From a virus: a stretch of 31,936 bases of DNA. The position numbers and the translations under genes are program-made. Each line of letters opens with the position of its first letter. The first letter of the stretch is position 1. The stretch spans positions 1 through 31,936 of IMG/VR virus record IMGVR_UViG_3300027668_000057; one strand, written 5' to 3'. Positions 21,939-29,113 of this stretch are shown here, piece after piece. Under the pieces are notes generated by a model. That model had not been told where the DNA came from and searched no databases. It saw nothing but the letters and a program-made list of their open reading frames with translations.

Positions 21939-23011
21939 GAAAATCAGTATTTAAAATAAACGTAAAGAACCACATGGAAAAGGATTTATTCTTTGATGAG
22001 GGTGTTGATATTGCACGGTACGATATGGTTAAATATCCAGCGCTGCAGAAATTGTACGAGAAGATGTTATCATTCTATTGGACACCAGACGAAGTCGATG
22101 TCACAAAAGATAAGATTGACTTTAATAAGTTAACAGAGAATGAGCAACATATCTTTACAAGTAATCTTAAGAGACAAATCTTATTAGACTCGGTTCAGGG
22201 TAGAAGTCCTGACTTGGCTCTATTGCCAATTGCAAGTAATCCTGAATTGGAGTTATTGATTGAGACATGGGCATTCTTTGAAACCATTCACTCACGTAGC
22301 TATACGCATGTTATTAGGAACACATACGCGAATCCTTCTAAGATCTTTGATGAGATCACCTCAATCCCACAAATCAGCGAGTGTGGTAATGCGATCTCAG
22401 AACATTATGACAACCTGATCAATTATAAGGGTCCTCACGGTAGTCCTAAGCATAAAAAGCTGTTGTATCTATGTATGATAAGTATATATATCCTAGAAGG
22501 TATTAGGTTCTATGTGAGCTTTGCATGTTCATGGGCATTTGCTGAGTTAAAGCAGATGGAAGGTAATGCTAAGATTATTAAACTCATCGCAAGAGATGAG
22601 AACTTACACCTTGCAGCATCTTTAAATATCATACGAACTTTAATCAAAGACGATAAAGAGTTTGTACAGATCAAAGAAGAAACTAAAGATGAAGTAATGC
22701 AATTATTTGAAGATGCATTAGTTCAAGAAGAGGAATGGTGTGATTACCTATTTGGCAATGGTTCAATGATTGGATTGAATGCTGAACTCCTTAAAGAATA
22801 TGTGCGATGGATTGGTGCAAAGAGAATTAAGTCTCTAAACTATGCTGTACCGTTCTCAACACATTTACATAACCCACTTCCATGGACAGAGAAATGGATA
22901 AGCGGCGGCGCAGTTCAAGTAGCTCCACAAGAAACTGAGATTACATCTTATGTCGTTGGTGGTACTAAACACGATGTAGATAAAACATCATTTAAAGGAT
23001 TAAGTTTATGA
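21935..23011 (+). CDS. nrdB: Ribonucleotide reductase class Ia small subunit, 358 aa
   Basis: Supplies the tyrosyl radical for NrdA. Iron ligands are seen in LLDSVQG (Asp), FFETIHSRSYTHVI (Glu, His and the radical Tyr in SRSYTHV), the FACSWAFAE region, and RDENLHLA (Glu, His). The length matches the family. The start at 21935 (ATGA overlap) is preferred over a longer in-frame start at 21902 because it gives MRKSVFKINVKNHMEKDLF, a normal NrdB N-terminus. Coupled by ATGA to the glutaredoxin. Confidence 0.95.
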   Translation: MRKSVFKINVKNHMEKDLFFDEGVDIARYDMVKYPALQKLYEKMLSFYWTPDEVDVTKDKIDFNKLTENEQHIFTSNLKRQILLDSVQGRSPDLALLPIASNPELELLIETWAFFETIHSRSYTHVIRNTYANPSKIFDEITSIPQISECGNAISEHYDNLINYKGPHGSPKHKKLLYLCMISIYILEGIRFYVSFACSWAFAELKQMEGNAKIIKLIARDENLHLAASLNIIRTLIKDDKEFVQIKEETKDEVMQLFEDALVQEEEWCDYLFGNGSMIGLNAELLKEYVRWIGAKRIKSLNYAVPFSTHLHNPLPWTEKWISGGAVQVAPQETEITSYVVGGTKHDVDKTSFKGLSL

Positions 23012-23256
23012 GTAGAGCGATTGTATGGAGTAAGAATAACTGTATCTATTGTAGTAAAGCAAAAGCAGTGTTGGATCAGAAAGGTGTATTATACGAAGAA
23101 AGAAACGTTGAAGGAGACGATTGGACTCCTGAACAATTCTTCGAAGCTGTTCCTCCAGGCACTAGAACATTTCCTCAGATATATATAGATGAGAAGTATA
23201 TAGGATCATATGATAATATGATGACATTTTGGACAATAGGGGAATTAAAGTTATGA
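23008..23256 (+). CDS. Glutaredoxin, 82 aa
   Basis: Thioredoxin-fold redox protein with the active site SKNNCIYCSKAK (CIYC near residues 12-15), the cis-Pro in TRTFPQIYID and the GSYDNM turn typical of glutaredoxins. Reduces the NrdA C-terminal Cys pair; analogous to T4 NrdC. Its start overlaps the nrdB stop, and its stop overlaps the next ATG. Confidence 0.93.
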   Translation: MSRAIVWSKNNCIYCSKAKAVLDQKGVLYEERNVEGDDWTPEQFFEAVPPGTRTFPQIYIDEKYIGSYDNMMTFWTIGELKL

Positions 23257-23450
23257 TGTGTAAAGAGTGTAACAGCCAGGAATATTCTGTAATGATAATG
23301 GAAGATGGTGGATTTGGAGTTGACGCAGATGTATTAGGTGTTGACACACCATACTGCCCACTTTGTGGTAGTGATATTGACTTAGCAGAGCGTGGTGGAT
23401 TTGAGGCTGGCGATGATGACATTATGGGTGTAGGATACATTGACAAGTGA
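23253..23450 (+). CDS. Small zinc-ribbon-like protein, 65 aa
   Basis: ATG 23253 overlaps the glutaredoxin stop. Two Cys pairs are visible: MMCKECNSQEYSV at the N-terminus and YCPLCGSDIDL in the middle, spaced like a zinc ribbon; the rest is acidic (GFEAGDDDIMG). It may bind zinc and a protein or nucleic-acid partner. Function unknown. Confidence 0.68.
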   Translation: MMCKECNSQEYSVMIMEDGGFGVDADVLGVDTPYCPLCGSDIDLAERGGFEAGDDDIMGVGYIDK

Positions 23451-23902
23451 TAACAACATGTTGGATGTATGAAGGTAAAGAATTTACTTCTGATGACATT
23501 GGTGAGTATTACGGATTTGTGTATCGCATTACCAATAAGATTACTGGCCACGATTATGTTGGTAGAAAATACTTCAGGACAATCCAAAAGCTTAAGCCTT
23601 TAAAGGGGTTTAAAAGAAAGCGTAAGTCCGTAAAGGAAACTAACTGGAAAGAGTATTGGGGTTCGAGCAATAGGCTCACCGCTGATATGGAAGAGTTAGG
23701 TATAGAGAATTTCAAACGTGAGATCATATGTCTATGTGAAACACGTGGTGACACAAACTATATGGAAGCAAAGATACAGTTTGATGAAGAATGCTTATTG
23801 AACCCTAATAATTATAATGGGATCATAGCAGTGAAAATTGGTGTAGGATCTGTTAAAAATTTATCAGAAAAGTATGTACAAACGCACCAAACTATGTTAT
23901 AA
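23447..23902 (+). CDS. GIY-YIG-like endonuclease, 151 aa
   Basis: GEYYGFVYRITNKITGHDYVGRKYF (residues about 19-43) matches the GIY...YIG motif with the catalytic Arg in GRKYF, and ETNWKEYWGSSNRL plus NFKREIICLCET resemble SegE-like phage endonucleases; E107 in YMEAKIQFDEE may be the catalytic Glu region. The start is GTG 23447, overlapping the upstream stop (GTGA); an internal ATG seven codons later is an alternative. The last codons (EKYVQTHQTML) are encoded by the promoter of rnh. It may be a free-standing homing-type nuclease or a repair nuclease. Confidence 0.65.
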   Translation: MITTCWMYEGKEFTSDDIGEYYGFVYRITNKITGHDYVGRKYFRTIQKLKPLKGFKRKRKSVKETNWKEYWGSSNRLTADMEELGIENFKREIICLCETRGDTNYMEAKIQFDEECLLNPNNYNGIIAVKIGVGSVKNLSEKYVQTHQTML

Positions 23903-23903
23903 T
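23875..23903 (+). promoter_or_regulatory. TGTACA-N17-TATAAT promoter upstream of rnh
   Basis: TGTACA 23875-23880, TATAAT 23898-23903 with TGT extension, spacing 17; entirely within the 3' end of the endonuclease gene. Confidence 0.75.
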
Positions 23904-23933
23904 ATACTATGTTTACAAAAAAGGATATACATA

Positions 23934-24791
23934 ATGGTTTTAGTTGATTTTAATGGTTTGGCTATTGGTTCTATAATGGGCCAACTTAGTCATGGTGAAG
24001 AGTTAAGTGAGAATTTAGTTAAGCACATAATTCTTAATAATCTTCGGATGTACAGAAAAAAATACCCACAGATAAAGCACGGCAAGATGGTAATCTGTTG
24101 TGATAGTTACTCCTGGCGCAAGGATGTATATCCTGAGTATAAAGCCTCCCGCAAAACTAATCGTGCAAAAGATAAGTATAATTGGTCTGAGATCTTTGAT
24201 CTAATTGAATCTACTCTCATTGACATTCGTACCAACTTCCCTTATGCTGTTATTAAAATTGATAGTGCTGAGGCTGATGATATCATTGGTGCATTGACTA
24301 TAGAAAAGTCCACACCTCTTATTGGTGAAGATGTTGTTATTATTTCTGCTGATAAAGACTTTATTCAATTGCAGTCTCTTGGCCACGTAACACAGTGGTC
24401 ACCTATGTTTAATAAAGCTGTCAAAGATGATAACCCTGTTAAATATATCTTTGAACATATTCTTAAAGGTGATTCTAGTGATGGTGTTCCTAATGTGCTT
24501 TCTTCCGATGATTGTCTTGTTAATAATATTCGCCAATCGCCCATGACTAAAAAGAAGTTAGAATACTGGTGGGAGAATAGGAATAACCTTAAAGGCGTTA
24601 TGCCTACAGAGGTATTTAGGAATTACATACGTAATCGTCAAATGATAGATTTAAATTGTACACCTAAAGATATTTACAATTCAGCGGTTTCTCAATATGA
24701 GAATTATCAATATCCTCATCGTTCTAATATACTTACTTATCTAGTGAATCATAGGATGAAAATGCTTATCGATAGTGCCTCAGAGTTTTGA
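23934..24791 (+). CDS. rnh: RNase H, T4-type 5'-3' exonuclease, 285 aa
   Basis: FEN-1/T4 RNase H family enzyme that removes RNA primers and adjacent DNA from lagging-strand fragments. Acidic metal ligands appear in LVDFNGL, VICCDSYSWRKDVYPEYKASR, DSAEADDIIGAL and IISADKDFIQLQ, followed by the helical segment LKGDSSDGVPNVLS (helix-3-turn equivalent). The length fits T4 Rnh (305). AAAAAAGG precedes ATG 23934; the longer in-frame start upstream lies in the promoter and is rejected. Confidence 0.92.
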   Translation: MVLVDFNGLAIGSIMGQLSHGEELSENLVKHIILNNLRMYRKKYPQIKHGKMVICCDSYSWRKDVYPEYKASRKTNRAKDKYNWSEIFDLIESTLIDIRTNFPYAVIKIDSAEADDIIGALTIEKSTPLIGEDVVIISADKDFIQLQSLGHVTQWSPMFNKAVKDDNPVKYIFEHILKGDSSDGVPNVLSSDDCLVNNIRQSPMTKKKLEYWWENRNNLKGVMPTEVFRNYIRNRQMIDLNCTPKDIYNSAVSQYENYQYPHRSNILTYLVNHRMKMLIDSASEF

Positions 24792-24955
24792 GACACTTTG
24801 AGTCTGATGAAGAATTGAAAGAGTTCATGGAATATTTTAAAAATGAATTACCAGACCCCAATCATTATCCACATAAAGTAATGTGGTTAGTGCGTTGGTG
24901 GCAGAGTATAATTAAAAGGGAGAAAGAAGATGCCAACATACACGTTTCGAAATAA
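24788..24955 (+). CDS. Small hypothetical protein, about 55 aa (TTG start proposed)
   Basis: A frame running from TTG 24788, which overlaps the rnh stop as TTGA, to TAA 24953-24955. It reads (M)RHFESDEELKEFMEYF, then LPDPNHYPHKVMWLVRWW; the DPxHYP-x-x-x-x-x-L segment resembles small proteins I recall beside rnh in T4-like phages. If TTG is not used, ATG 24827 would give a 42-residue form. It overlaps the next gene by 26 bases. Confidence 0.55.
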   Translation: MRHFESDEELKEFMEYFKNELPDPNHYPHKVMWLVRWWQSIIKREKEDANIHVSK

Positions 24956-25169
24956 AGAAAATGGAATGGAGTGGGATGACACAATGTCTCACAAAAACCT
25001 TGAACAATATTATATAGACAATAATTGCACACAGATGATTGGTGCACCCACAACAATATCAAGTCACGGTGATGTGCATTCAAAAACAAGTGATGCCTTT
25101 AAAGATCGCATGAAAGACATTCATAAAACAGCTGGTCATTTCTCTAGAATGAATAAAGGAATCAACTGA
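24930..25169 (+). CDS. FmdB-like small phage protein, 79 aa
   Basis: MPTYTFRNKENGMEWDDTMSHKNLEQYY is the N-terminal pattern of FmdB-type regulatory/zinc-ribbon proteins as found in T4-like phages, but the Cys pairs of bacterial FmdB are missing apart from one Cys (NNCTQMIGAPTTISSHGD). The C-terminal FKDRMKDIHKTAGHFS helix is typical of the phage form. Role unknown. GGGAGAAAGAAG precedes the ATG. Confidence 0.68.
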   Translation: MPTYTFRNKENGMEWDDTMSHKNLEQYYIDNNCTQMIGAPTTISSHGDVHSKTSDAFKDRMKDIHKTAGHFSRMNKGIN

Positions 25170-25816
25170 TGTTTTTTCATGAACCGATTGATCTAGGTTA
25201 TAATGATCTAGTTGCAGTCACAGAAGAGAGTGGTAGAAAGTATGCCACCCCTAAAGGTAGTTATCCTTCAATAACAACAGTACTTGGTAAGCTTAGCAAA
25301 GCAGCTATTATGGCTTGGCGAGATCGTGTTGGACATGAAGAAGCTAATAAGATATCAAGACAGGCGGCAGGACGTGGCACCGCGGTTCATGCAATGTGTG
25401 AGAAGTATGTAAACAATGACCCTGATTATGCAAAAGGTGCAATGCCTAATATCTTGCATGACTTTAATAGAATTAAAGATATACTTGATACCAGAATAGG
25501 TACAGTATATGGACAAGAATTACCGTTGTACTCAGATCACTTAAAGGTTGCAGGTCGAGTAGACTGTGTGGCAGAGTTCGATGGTAAACTAAGTATAATC
25601 GATTACAAGACATCGAAGAAGACAAAGAAGAAAAGTTGGATTGAACAGTACTTTATGCAAGAATGCTTTTACGCTATTGCATGGGAAGAGAGAACAGGTC
25701 AACCAATTACACAATTAGTAACAATTATCTCAGTAGACAATGCTGAACCTCAAGTGTTTATTGAACATCGTGATAACTGGGATAAGCAACTCGTTAAAGC
25801 TATACAGGATTACTAA
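25169..25816 (+). CDS. RecB/Cas4-like PD-(D/E)XK exonuclease, 215 aa
   Basis: SITTVLGK and AAGRGTAVHAMCEKYV (H74, E78) form the N-terminal helices of the RecB-type nuclease fold; LKVAGRVDCVAEFDGKLSIIDYKTSKK gives D132, D145 and K147, and WIEQYFMQECFYAIAW gives the QxxxY-type motif. It lacks a visible four-Cys Fe-S set, so it is a Cas4-like nuclease without the cluster. Likely acts in recombination or DNA-end processing with UvsX. Shares one base with the FmdB-like gene. Confidence 0.82.
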   Translation: MFFHEPIDLGYNDLVAVTEESGRKYATPKGSYPSITTVLGKLSKAAIMAWRDRVGHEEANKISRQAAGRGTAVHAMCEKYVNNDPDYAKGAMPNILHDFNRIKDILDTRIGTVYGQELPLYSDHLKVAGRVDCVAEFDGKLSIIDYKTSKKTKKKSWIEQYFMQECFYAIAWEERTGQPITQLVTIISVDNAEPQVFIEHRDNWDKQLVKAIQDY

Positions 25817-25847
25817 TAATAGACACACTATTTCTGTGAAAACTTTC

Positions 25848-25876
25848 CACATAAGCATCGCAAACTATGATATAAT
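25848..25876 (+). promoter_or_regulatory. Promoter with poor -35, first of a tandem pair
   Basis: ACTATGA-TATAAT with -10 at 25871-25876 matches the family, but the -35 position reads CACATA (25848-25853). It lies 96 bases upstream of a second, complete copy. Confidence 0.5.
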
Positions 25877-25881
25877 ATACC

Positions 25882-25924
25882 TATACCAAATAAAAAAGGA
25901 ATAAGCTTATAATAAATTGGTATA
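25882..25924 (+). repeat. Inverted repeat in the leader between tandem promoters
   Basis: TATACCAA (25882-25889) and TTGGTATA (25917-25924) pair perfectly over 8 bp; the 27-base loop carries an AAAAAAGGA ribosome-binding-like sequence with no ATG after it. It would fold in RNA from the first promoter. Confidence 0.5.
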
Positions 25925-25943
25925 AGAAAGACTAAAATAGTTG

Positions 25944-25972
25944 TGTACAGAAACCCTCAACTATGATATAAT
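25944..25972 (+). promoter_or_regulatory. TGTACA-N17-TATAAT promoter upstream of 26007
   Basis: TGTACA 25944-25949, TATAAT 25967-25972 with TGA extension, spacing 17. Second of the tandem pair; heads the small-gene operon 26007-27760. Confidence 0.75.
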
Positions 25973-26006
25973 ATCTATATACTAATGAATAAGGAAGTAA
26001 TAAATT

Positions 26007-26270
26007 ATGAAAAATGCAAAAGCAATGAATGAAGTTAAAAAGTTAATGTTTGATTTAGATCAAGCTCAATTAACTGAACTAGTGCAACACTTTAAAAACT
26101 GTCGCTCTCTATTAAATATGAAAGCTAAGAGTGAATTTAGTGTTGGACAAAAAGTAAAGTTCGGTAAATTTATCGGTATTATCTCTAAGTTAAACCGAAC
26201 TAAGGCAGTAGTTAGTACTGCTACTGATGGCAAATGGAATGTTCCAATGACACGTATGGAGGCAATTTAA
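26007..26270 (+). CDS. Hypothetical protein with KOW/SH3-like C-terminus, 87 aa
   Basis: An N-terminal helical half (AMNEVKKLMFDLDQAQLTELVQHFK) precedes a strand-rich half FSVGQKVKFGKFIGIISKLNRTKAVVST, which has the V-G-x-x-V-x-F...G-x-I pattern of KOW/SH3-like barrels that bind nucleic acid or protein. GGAAG at 25991-25995 lies upstream of the ATG. Function unknown. Confidence 0.65.
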   Translation: MKNAKAMNEVKKLMFDLDQAQLTELVQHFKNCRSLLNMKAKSEFSVGQKVKFGKFIGIISKLNRTKAVVSTATDGKWNVPMTRMEAI

Positions 26271-26273
26271 GTT

Positions 26274-26441
26274 ATGGCAGGACACAAATACTCGAAAGAG
26301 ATTCAAGATTTTTTAGATGCAGGCGGAGTAATCAAAGTTATTCCACCTGAGGATACAGCTAAGACTCTAGAAAAGCAGAGCAATGGTTATTTCAAGGGGC
26401 GTCCAGTTATGGGCCCCACTAAAAAGAAGGAGGAGTCGTAA
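26274..26441 (+). CDS. Small hypothetical protein, 55 aa
   Basis: Starts three bases after the preceding stop with GGAGG in the upstream 3' end; reads MAGHKYSKEIQDFLDAGG, then VIKVIPPEDTAKTLEKQ and a basic tail NGYFKGRPVMGPTKKKEES. Soluble, no known family. Its stop overlaps the next ATG (TAATG). Confidence 0.62.
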   Translation: MAGHKYSKEIQDFLDAGGVIKVIPPEDTAKTLEKQSNGYFKGRPVMGPTKKKEES

Positions 26442-26515
26442 TGACAGTAAAGAATATTATCGTAACGGCCCTAATAATTATTAATGTTTATGTATGGAGT
26501 GGTATACTACTATGA
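26441..26515 (+). CDS. Very small single-helix membrane peptide, 24 aa
   Basis: A strong AAGGAGG (26427-26433) precedes ATG 26441, which overlaps the previous stop; the TGA overlaps ATG 26512. The product MTVKNIIVTALIIINVYVWSGILL is almost entirely one hydrophobic helix. Ribosome binding site and double overlap support translation. Function unknown. Confidence 0.55.
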   Translation: MTVKNIIVTALIIINVYVWSGILL

Positions 26516-26754
26516 ATTGGATAAAGAAAAGCAAACGCAAAACTACTGATAACTTAGAAGGCATTCGTCTTCGCTCTTGTCAACTATGGCTTGATGCCAC
26601 AGGCTTTCATCCTTTCTTAGATCCTGATACAATGAAATTGCCTGATTTAGAAAAAGGCTTTGGTTGTACATATGCTGAGTTACCAAAAGAAGCATGGGAT
26701 ACCATGGATCGTTATGATGAGGTTGTTGCACGAAGGAGTGTCTATGCTACGTGA
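26512..26754 (+). CDS. Small hypothetical protein, 80 aa
   Basis: ATG 26512 overlaps the preceding stop (ATGA) with GGAG upstream. A basic N-terminus (MNWIKKSKRKTTDN) is followed by an acidic/aromatic body (IRLRSCQLWLDATGFHPFLDPDTMKLPDLEKGF). No known family. Overlaps the HAD-like gene by 11 bases. Confidence 0.6.
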   Translation: MNWIKKSKRKTTDNLEGIRLRSCQLWLDATGFHPFLDPDTMKLPDLEKGFGCTYAELPKEAWDTMDRYDEVVARRSVYAT

Positions 26755-27337
26755 TTTAAGTGAAAAATTAATCTTAACAGATTGTGATGGTGTACTATTA
26801 GATTGGGAATACCATTTCTATAAGTGGCTAAAAGCAACTGAAGGTTATGAGCGTCTTAGCGATCATTACAATGTAGCAAAAGCTATTGGCGTTGCACAAC
26901 AAACTGGTTCAAGGTTTGTTAACAAGTTTAACAGGTCTGAAGAGATGAAAACTTTATCTCCTTTACGTGATGCTATTAAGTATGTTCGTAAGTTGCATGA
27001 AGAGCATGGATACATTTTCCATGTTATTACTTCACAGACTAACTGTAGACTTGCTCAAGAGTATCGTAAAGAGAACTTAAGAAACGTTTTCGGTACTACT
27101 ATGTGGGATGGTTTTACTATTCTAAATACTGGCCAGGACAAAGACGACGCTCTGAAAGAGTGGGAAAATACTGACTGTTGGTGGTTAGAAGATAAAGCAG
27201 CGAACATTGAGATGGGTAACAAGGTAGGTCTAAGAGGAATTCTTATTGATCACTCTTGGAATAAAAACAATACCTATGACTGTGATCGTGCTAAAACTTG
27301 GAAAGATGTTTACGAAATTATTACAGGTGAAGTGTGA
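26744..27337 (+). CDS. HAD-superfamily phosphatase/nucleotidase-like protein, 197 aa
   Basis: LILTDCDGVLLDWEYHFYKWL carries the HAD motif I with nucleophile D13 and D15; FHVITSQTNCRLAQEYRKENL supplies motif II (T/S), and DCWWLEDKAANIEMGNKVG is motif IV with the metal-binding Asp and a Lys. The cap is C1-type and small. Resembles phage 5'(3')-deoxyribonucleotidase-like proteins, which would dephosphorylate nucleotides; the substrate is not readable. GAAGGAG precedes ATG 26744. Confidence 0.75.
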   Translation: MLRDLSEKLILTDCDGVLLDWEYHFYKWLKATEGYERLSDHYNVAKAIGVAQQTGSRFVNKFNRSEEMKTLSPLRDAIKYVRKLHEEHGYIFHVITSQTNCRLAQEYRKENLRNVFGTTMWDGFTILNTGQDKDDALKEWENTDCWWLEDKAANIEMGNKVGLRGILIDHSWNKNNTYDCDRAKTWKDVYEIITGEV

Positions 27338-27507
27338 TGAGAAAGAATAAAGGTTACATCGGATTTGCATATCCTCTATTGAGGTTTACAGCCGGTGGTT
27401 TAATTGGTTTTGTTGGAGTGGCTGTATTTACCACTAACCCGTATATTGCTGTGGTAGTTACGGTAGGTTGTGGAGTTTTCGTCGACAAGATTTTTACTAA
27501 AAAATAA
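27337..27507 (+). CDS. Small two-helix membrane protein, 56 aa
   Basis: ATG 27337 overlaps the HAD-gene stop (TGATG). Two hydrophobic segments (FTAGGLIGFVGVAVFTT and YIAVVVTVGCGVFV) are separated by a short NP turn, with positive ends (MRKNKGY, KIFTKK). A Gly-rich first helix. It could be a holin- or antiholin-like or other membrane peptide; nothing specific is visible. Confidence 0.6.
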   Translation: MRKNKGYIGFAYPLLRFTAGGLIGFVGVAVFTTNPYIAVVVTVGCGVFVDKIFTKK

Positions 27508-27520
27508 GGATAATTATATT

Positions 27521-27760
27521 ATGAGTAACATAGTTGAAGCAGGTACAAAGGAAGAAATTGCGCATTTAAGATCTAAGAACAGGTTCTATGTTGCGGGTTG
27601 GGTAGCTAATACTTCTGGTGAAAATCCTCAAGTGTTGCCTGAATCTTGTAAAGGTAATGCTGCTATAGAGAAATATCATAAAGATTATCTATCTGGATAT
27701 GGTGATTCATATATGAATTATGAATCTTTAGCGGTGCAGTATGACCGGTTTTACAGTTAA
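27521..27760 (+). CDS. Hypothetical protein, 79 aa
   Basis: AAGGATAAT precedes ATG 27521. The product reads MSNIVEAGTKEEIAHLRSK, then FYVAGWVANTSGENPQVLPESCKGNAAIEKYHKDYL and a Tyr-rich tail (YGDSYMNYESLAVQYDRFYS). Soluble. No family recognised; last gene of the operon from 26007. Confidence 0.62.
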   Translation: MSNIVEAGTKEEIAHLRSKNRFYVAGWVANTSGENPQVLPESCKGNAAIEKYHKDYLSGYGDSYMNYESLAVQYDRFYS

Positions 27761-27767
27761 ATATTTG

Positions 27768-27775
27768 TATAAATA
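27768..27775 (+). promoter_or_regulatory. T4-type late promoter box before 27801
   Basis: Perfect TATAAATA in the gap after 27760; transcription would start near 27781, leaving AGGA 7 bases before ATG 27801. Confidence 0.6.
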
Positions 27776-27800
27776 AGCCTATATCACTATAGGATCTTTC

Positions 27801-27971
27801 ATGTCAACGACAGAACGGTTAGAACTGCTGGAAGCAAAGCTACAGCAGATTGGAATGATGGGGCAATGGTATCAAAGGTATGACATAAGTACTGGTGCTC
27901 AGGAATGTAAAGCTATCGTTAAAGAGTTAAAGGAAGTCTTAGATCCGCCGTGTGGTATGAGTCGGAAATAA
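27801..27971 (+). CDS. Small hypothetical protein, 56 aa
   Basis: AGGATC precedes ATG 27801. MSTTERLELLEAKLQQIGMMGQWYQRY is an amphipathic helix with heptad-like Leu spacing, possibly a short coiled coil; the rest is CKAIVKELKEVLDPPCGMSRK. No known family. First gene of the second late-type unit. Confidence 0.6.
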   Translation: MSTTERLELLEAKLQQIGMMGQWYQRYDISTGAQECKAIVKELKEVLDPPCGMSRK

Positions 27972-27986
27972 AGATGGAGGTGCTGT

Positions 27987-28295
27987 ATGGCATTATTAGA
28001 AGATGTTGTAATATTTTGTAAAAAGGAATTAAACATTCCTGATGAAATTCTTGTATCATTAGAAACAGAAGATCTAAGCGAAGACAATGTTAAAGGCTGG
28101 ACAACAGACTCAGCTGAAGATGATGAATACGATATTGAAATTGACACACATTTGGGATTTAAAGAATCTATCATAACCGTATGCCATGAGATGGTACACG
28201 TTCAACAATTACACGAAAACCGTGAGCTTGATGAAAATGAAGCTTACGAAAAAGAGGAAATGTTATATAAAAAATATATAAATAGTTCTCAGTAG
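27987..28295 (+). CDS. Small zincin-like metallopeptidase, 102 aa
   Basis: ESIITVCHEMVHVQQLHENRELDENEAYEKE contains HExxH (H67, E68, H71) followed by acidic residues; the Glu in NEAYEKE, about 17 residues after the second His, could be the third zinc ligand of a gluzincin. The N-terminal 55 residues are acidic and lack a signal peptide, so it probably acts inside the host or the particle. It would be among the smallest zincins (minigluzincin-like). GGAGG precedes ATG 27987. The 3' end carries the next late box. Confidence 0.65.
   Translation: MALLEDVVIFCKKELNIPDEILVSLETEDLSEDNVKGWTTDSAEDDEYDIEIDTHLGFKESIITVCHEMVHVQQLHENRELDENEAYEKEEMLYKKYINSSQ
28277..28284 (+). promoter_or_regulatory. T4-type late promoter box before 28355
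   Basis: Perfect TATAAATA within the last codons of the metallopeptidase gene; transcription would start near 28290, giving a leader of about 65 bases that contains AGTAGT (28292-28297) / ACTACT and an AAAGGAAAAA ribosome binding site. Confidence 0.55.
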
Positions 28296-28354
28296 TTTTT
28301 AGTATCACTACTTAAAAAAAGATATATTTTTATAAAAATAATAAAAGGAAAAAT

Positions 28355-29107
28355 ATGTTTAAAAAACTACTAGTCGCGACGGCGGCAATGGCAGTATCCG
28401 CAACTACGTTTGCAGGTATTAGCTTATCAGGGTTATATGAGGGAACACTAGATTCACACGGTGCTTATACTCAAGACATACATACTACTATGAAGGGAAC
28501 ATCAGGAAATTCAGCTATCACAGTTGTTCTTGATAAAGACTTTGCGGTAGATGATATGTATGTTGAAACTACAACAGGTCCTCTAACATTTACGTTAGGT
28601 GATAAGTCTGGTGATGATCCAGATTCAACTGTTCTAGGTGTAACAATGAAAGCGGGTGCAATCACATTAGGTCTTAATCAGATCTCTGGTGGTAACACAA
28701 CGATTGATGCAAGTGGAACAATTGGTGGTATTGCAGTTGCTATGACTGATGTTACATCATCAACACGTGAGACAACAGGTACTTTCGCTGCAGGTGGTTT
28801 ATCCACTACAGTTGTATATAACAAAGTAACTGCAGGTAATAATATTGACGTAACAGTAAGTACTACTGTTGCTGGATTAACGCTTAGCGCTAATCATGAT
28901 TCAAATGCAGATGGAACTTCAGAGAATGAAGGTTCTGTATCAAAAGCATTAGTTGGTTTAGGTACTGTTAAAGGCACTATGGGTAAGACGGGTGCTGGTG
29001 TTACAACTAAAGGATTTAGTTTGACACGTGGTATTTGGACTGGTGAATGGGAACAAGTAGGAAGCGCTGATGGTGTAACTACTCTGAAAGCAACTTTAGC
29101 TTTCTAA
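28355..29107 (+). CDS. Secreted porin-like outer-membrane beta-barrel protein, 250 aa
   Basis: The N-terminus MFKKLLVATAAMAVSATTFA is a clear Sec signal peptide (cleavage after residue 20). The mature protein starts GISLSGLYEGTLDS, as do Gram-negative porins, is rich in Gly/Thr/Ser with alternating hydrophobic residues (LTFTLGD, TTVVYNKVT, LTLSANHDS), has no internal hydrophobic helix, and ends TLKATLAF with the C-terminal Phe needed for outer-membrane insertion. About 10-12 strands can be drawn. It is too small for a trimeric general porin, more like an OmpW/short-porin type. Expressed from a late box; it might alter receptor availability or permeability late in infection. Confidence 0.75.
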   Translation: MFKKLLVATAAMAVSATTFAGISLSGLYEGTLDSHGAYTQDIHTTMKGTSGNSAITVVLDKDFAVDDMYVETTTGPLTFTLGDKSGDDPDSTVLGVTMKAGAITLGLNQISGGNTTIDASGTIGGIAVAMTDVTSSTRETTGTFAAGGLSTTVVYNKVTAGNNIDVTVSTTVAGLTLSANHDSNADGTSENEGSVSKALVGLGTVKGTMGKTGAGVTTKGFSLTRGIWTGEWEQVGSADGVTTLKATLAF

Positions 29108-29113
29108 ACTTCA

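Noticed and set aside
25169-25816. True Cas4 of a CRISPR system
   Set aside because: The nuclease motifs fit the RecB/Cas4 fold, but the four-Cys Fe-S ligand set is missing and no cas genes or repeats are nearby.
28292-28320. AGTAGT/ACTACT hairpin in the porin-gene leader as a terminator
   Set aside because: It is followed by an A-run, not a T-run, on the + strand, and a late box lies just upstream; it is at most a leader stem.
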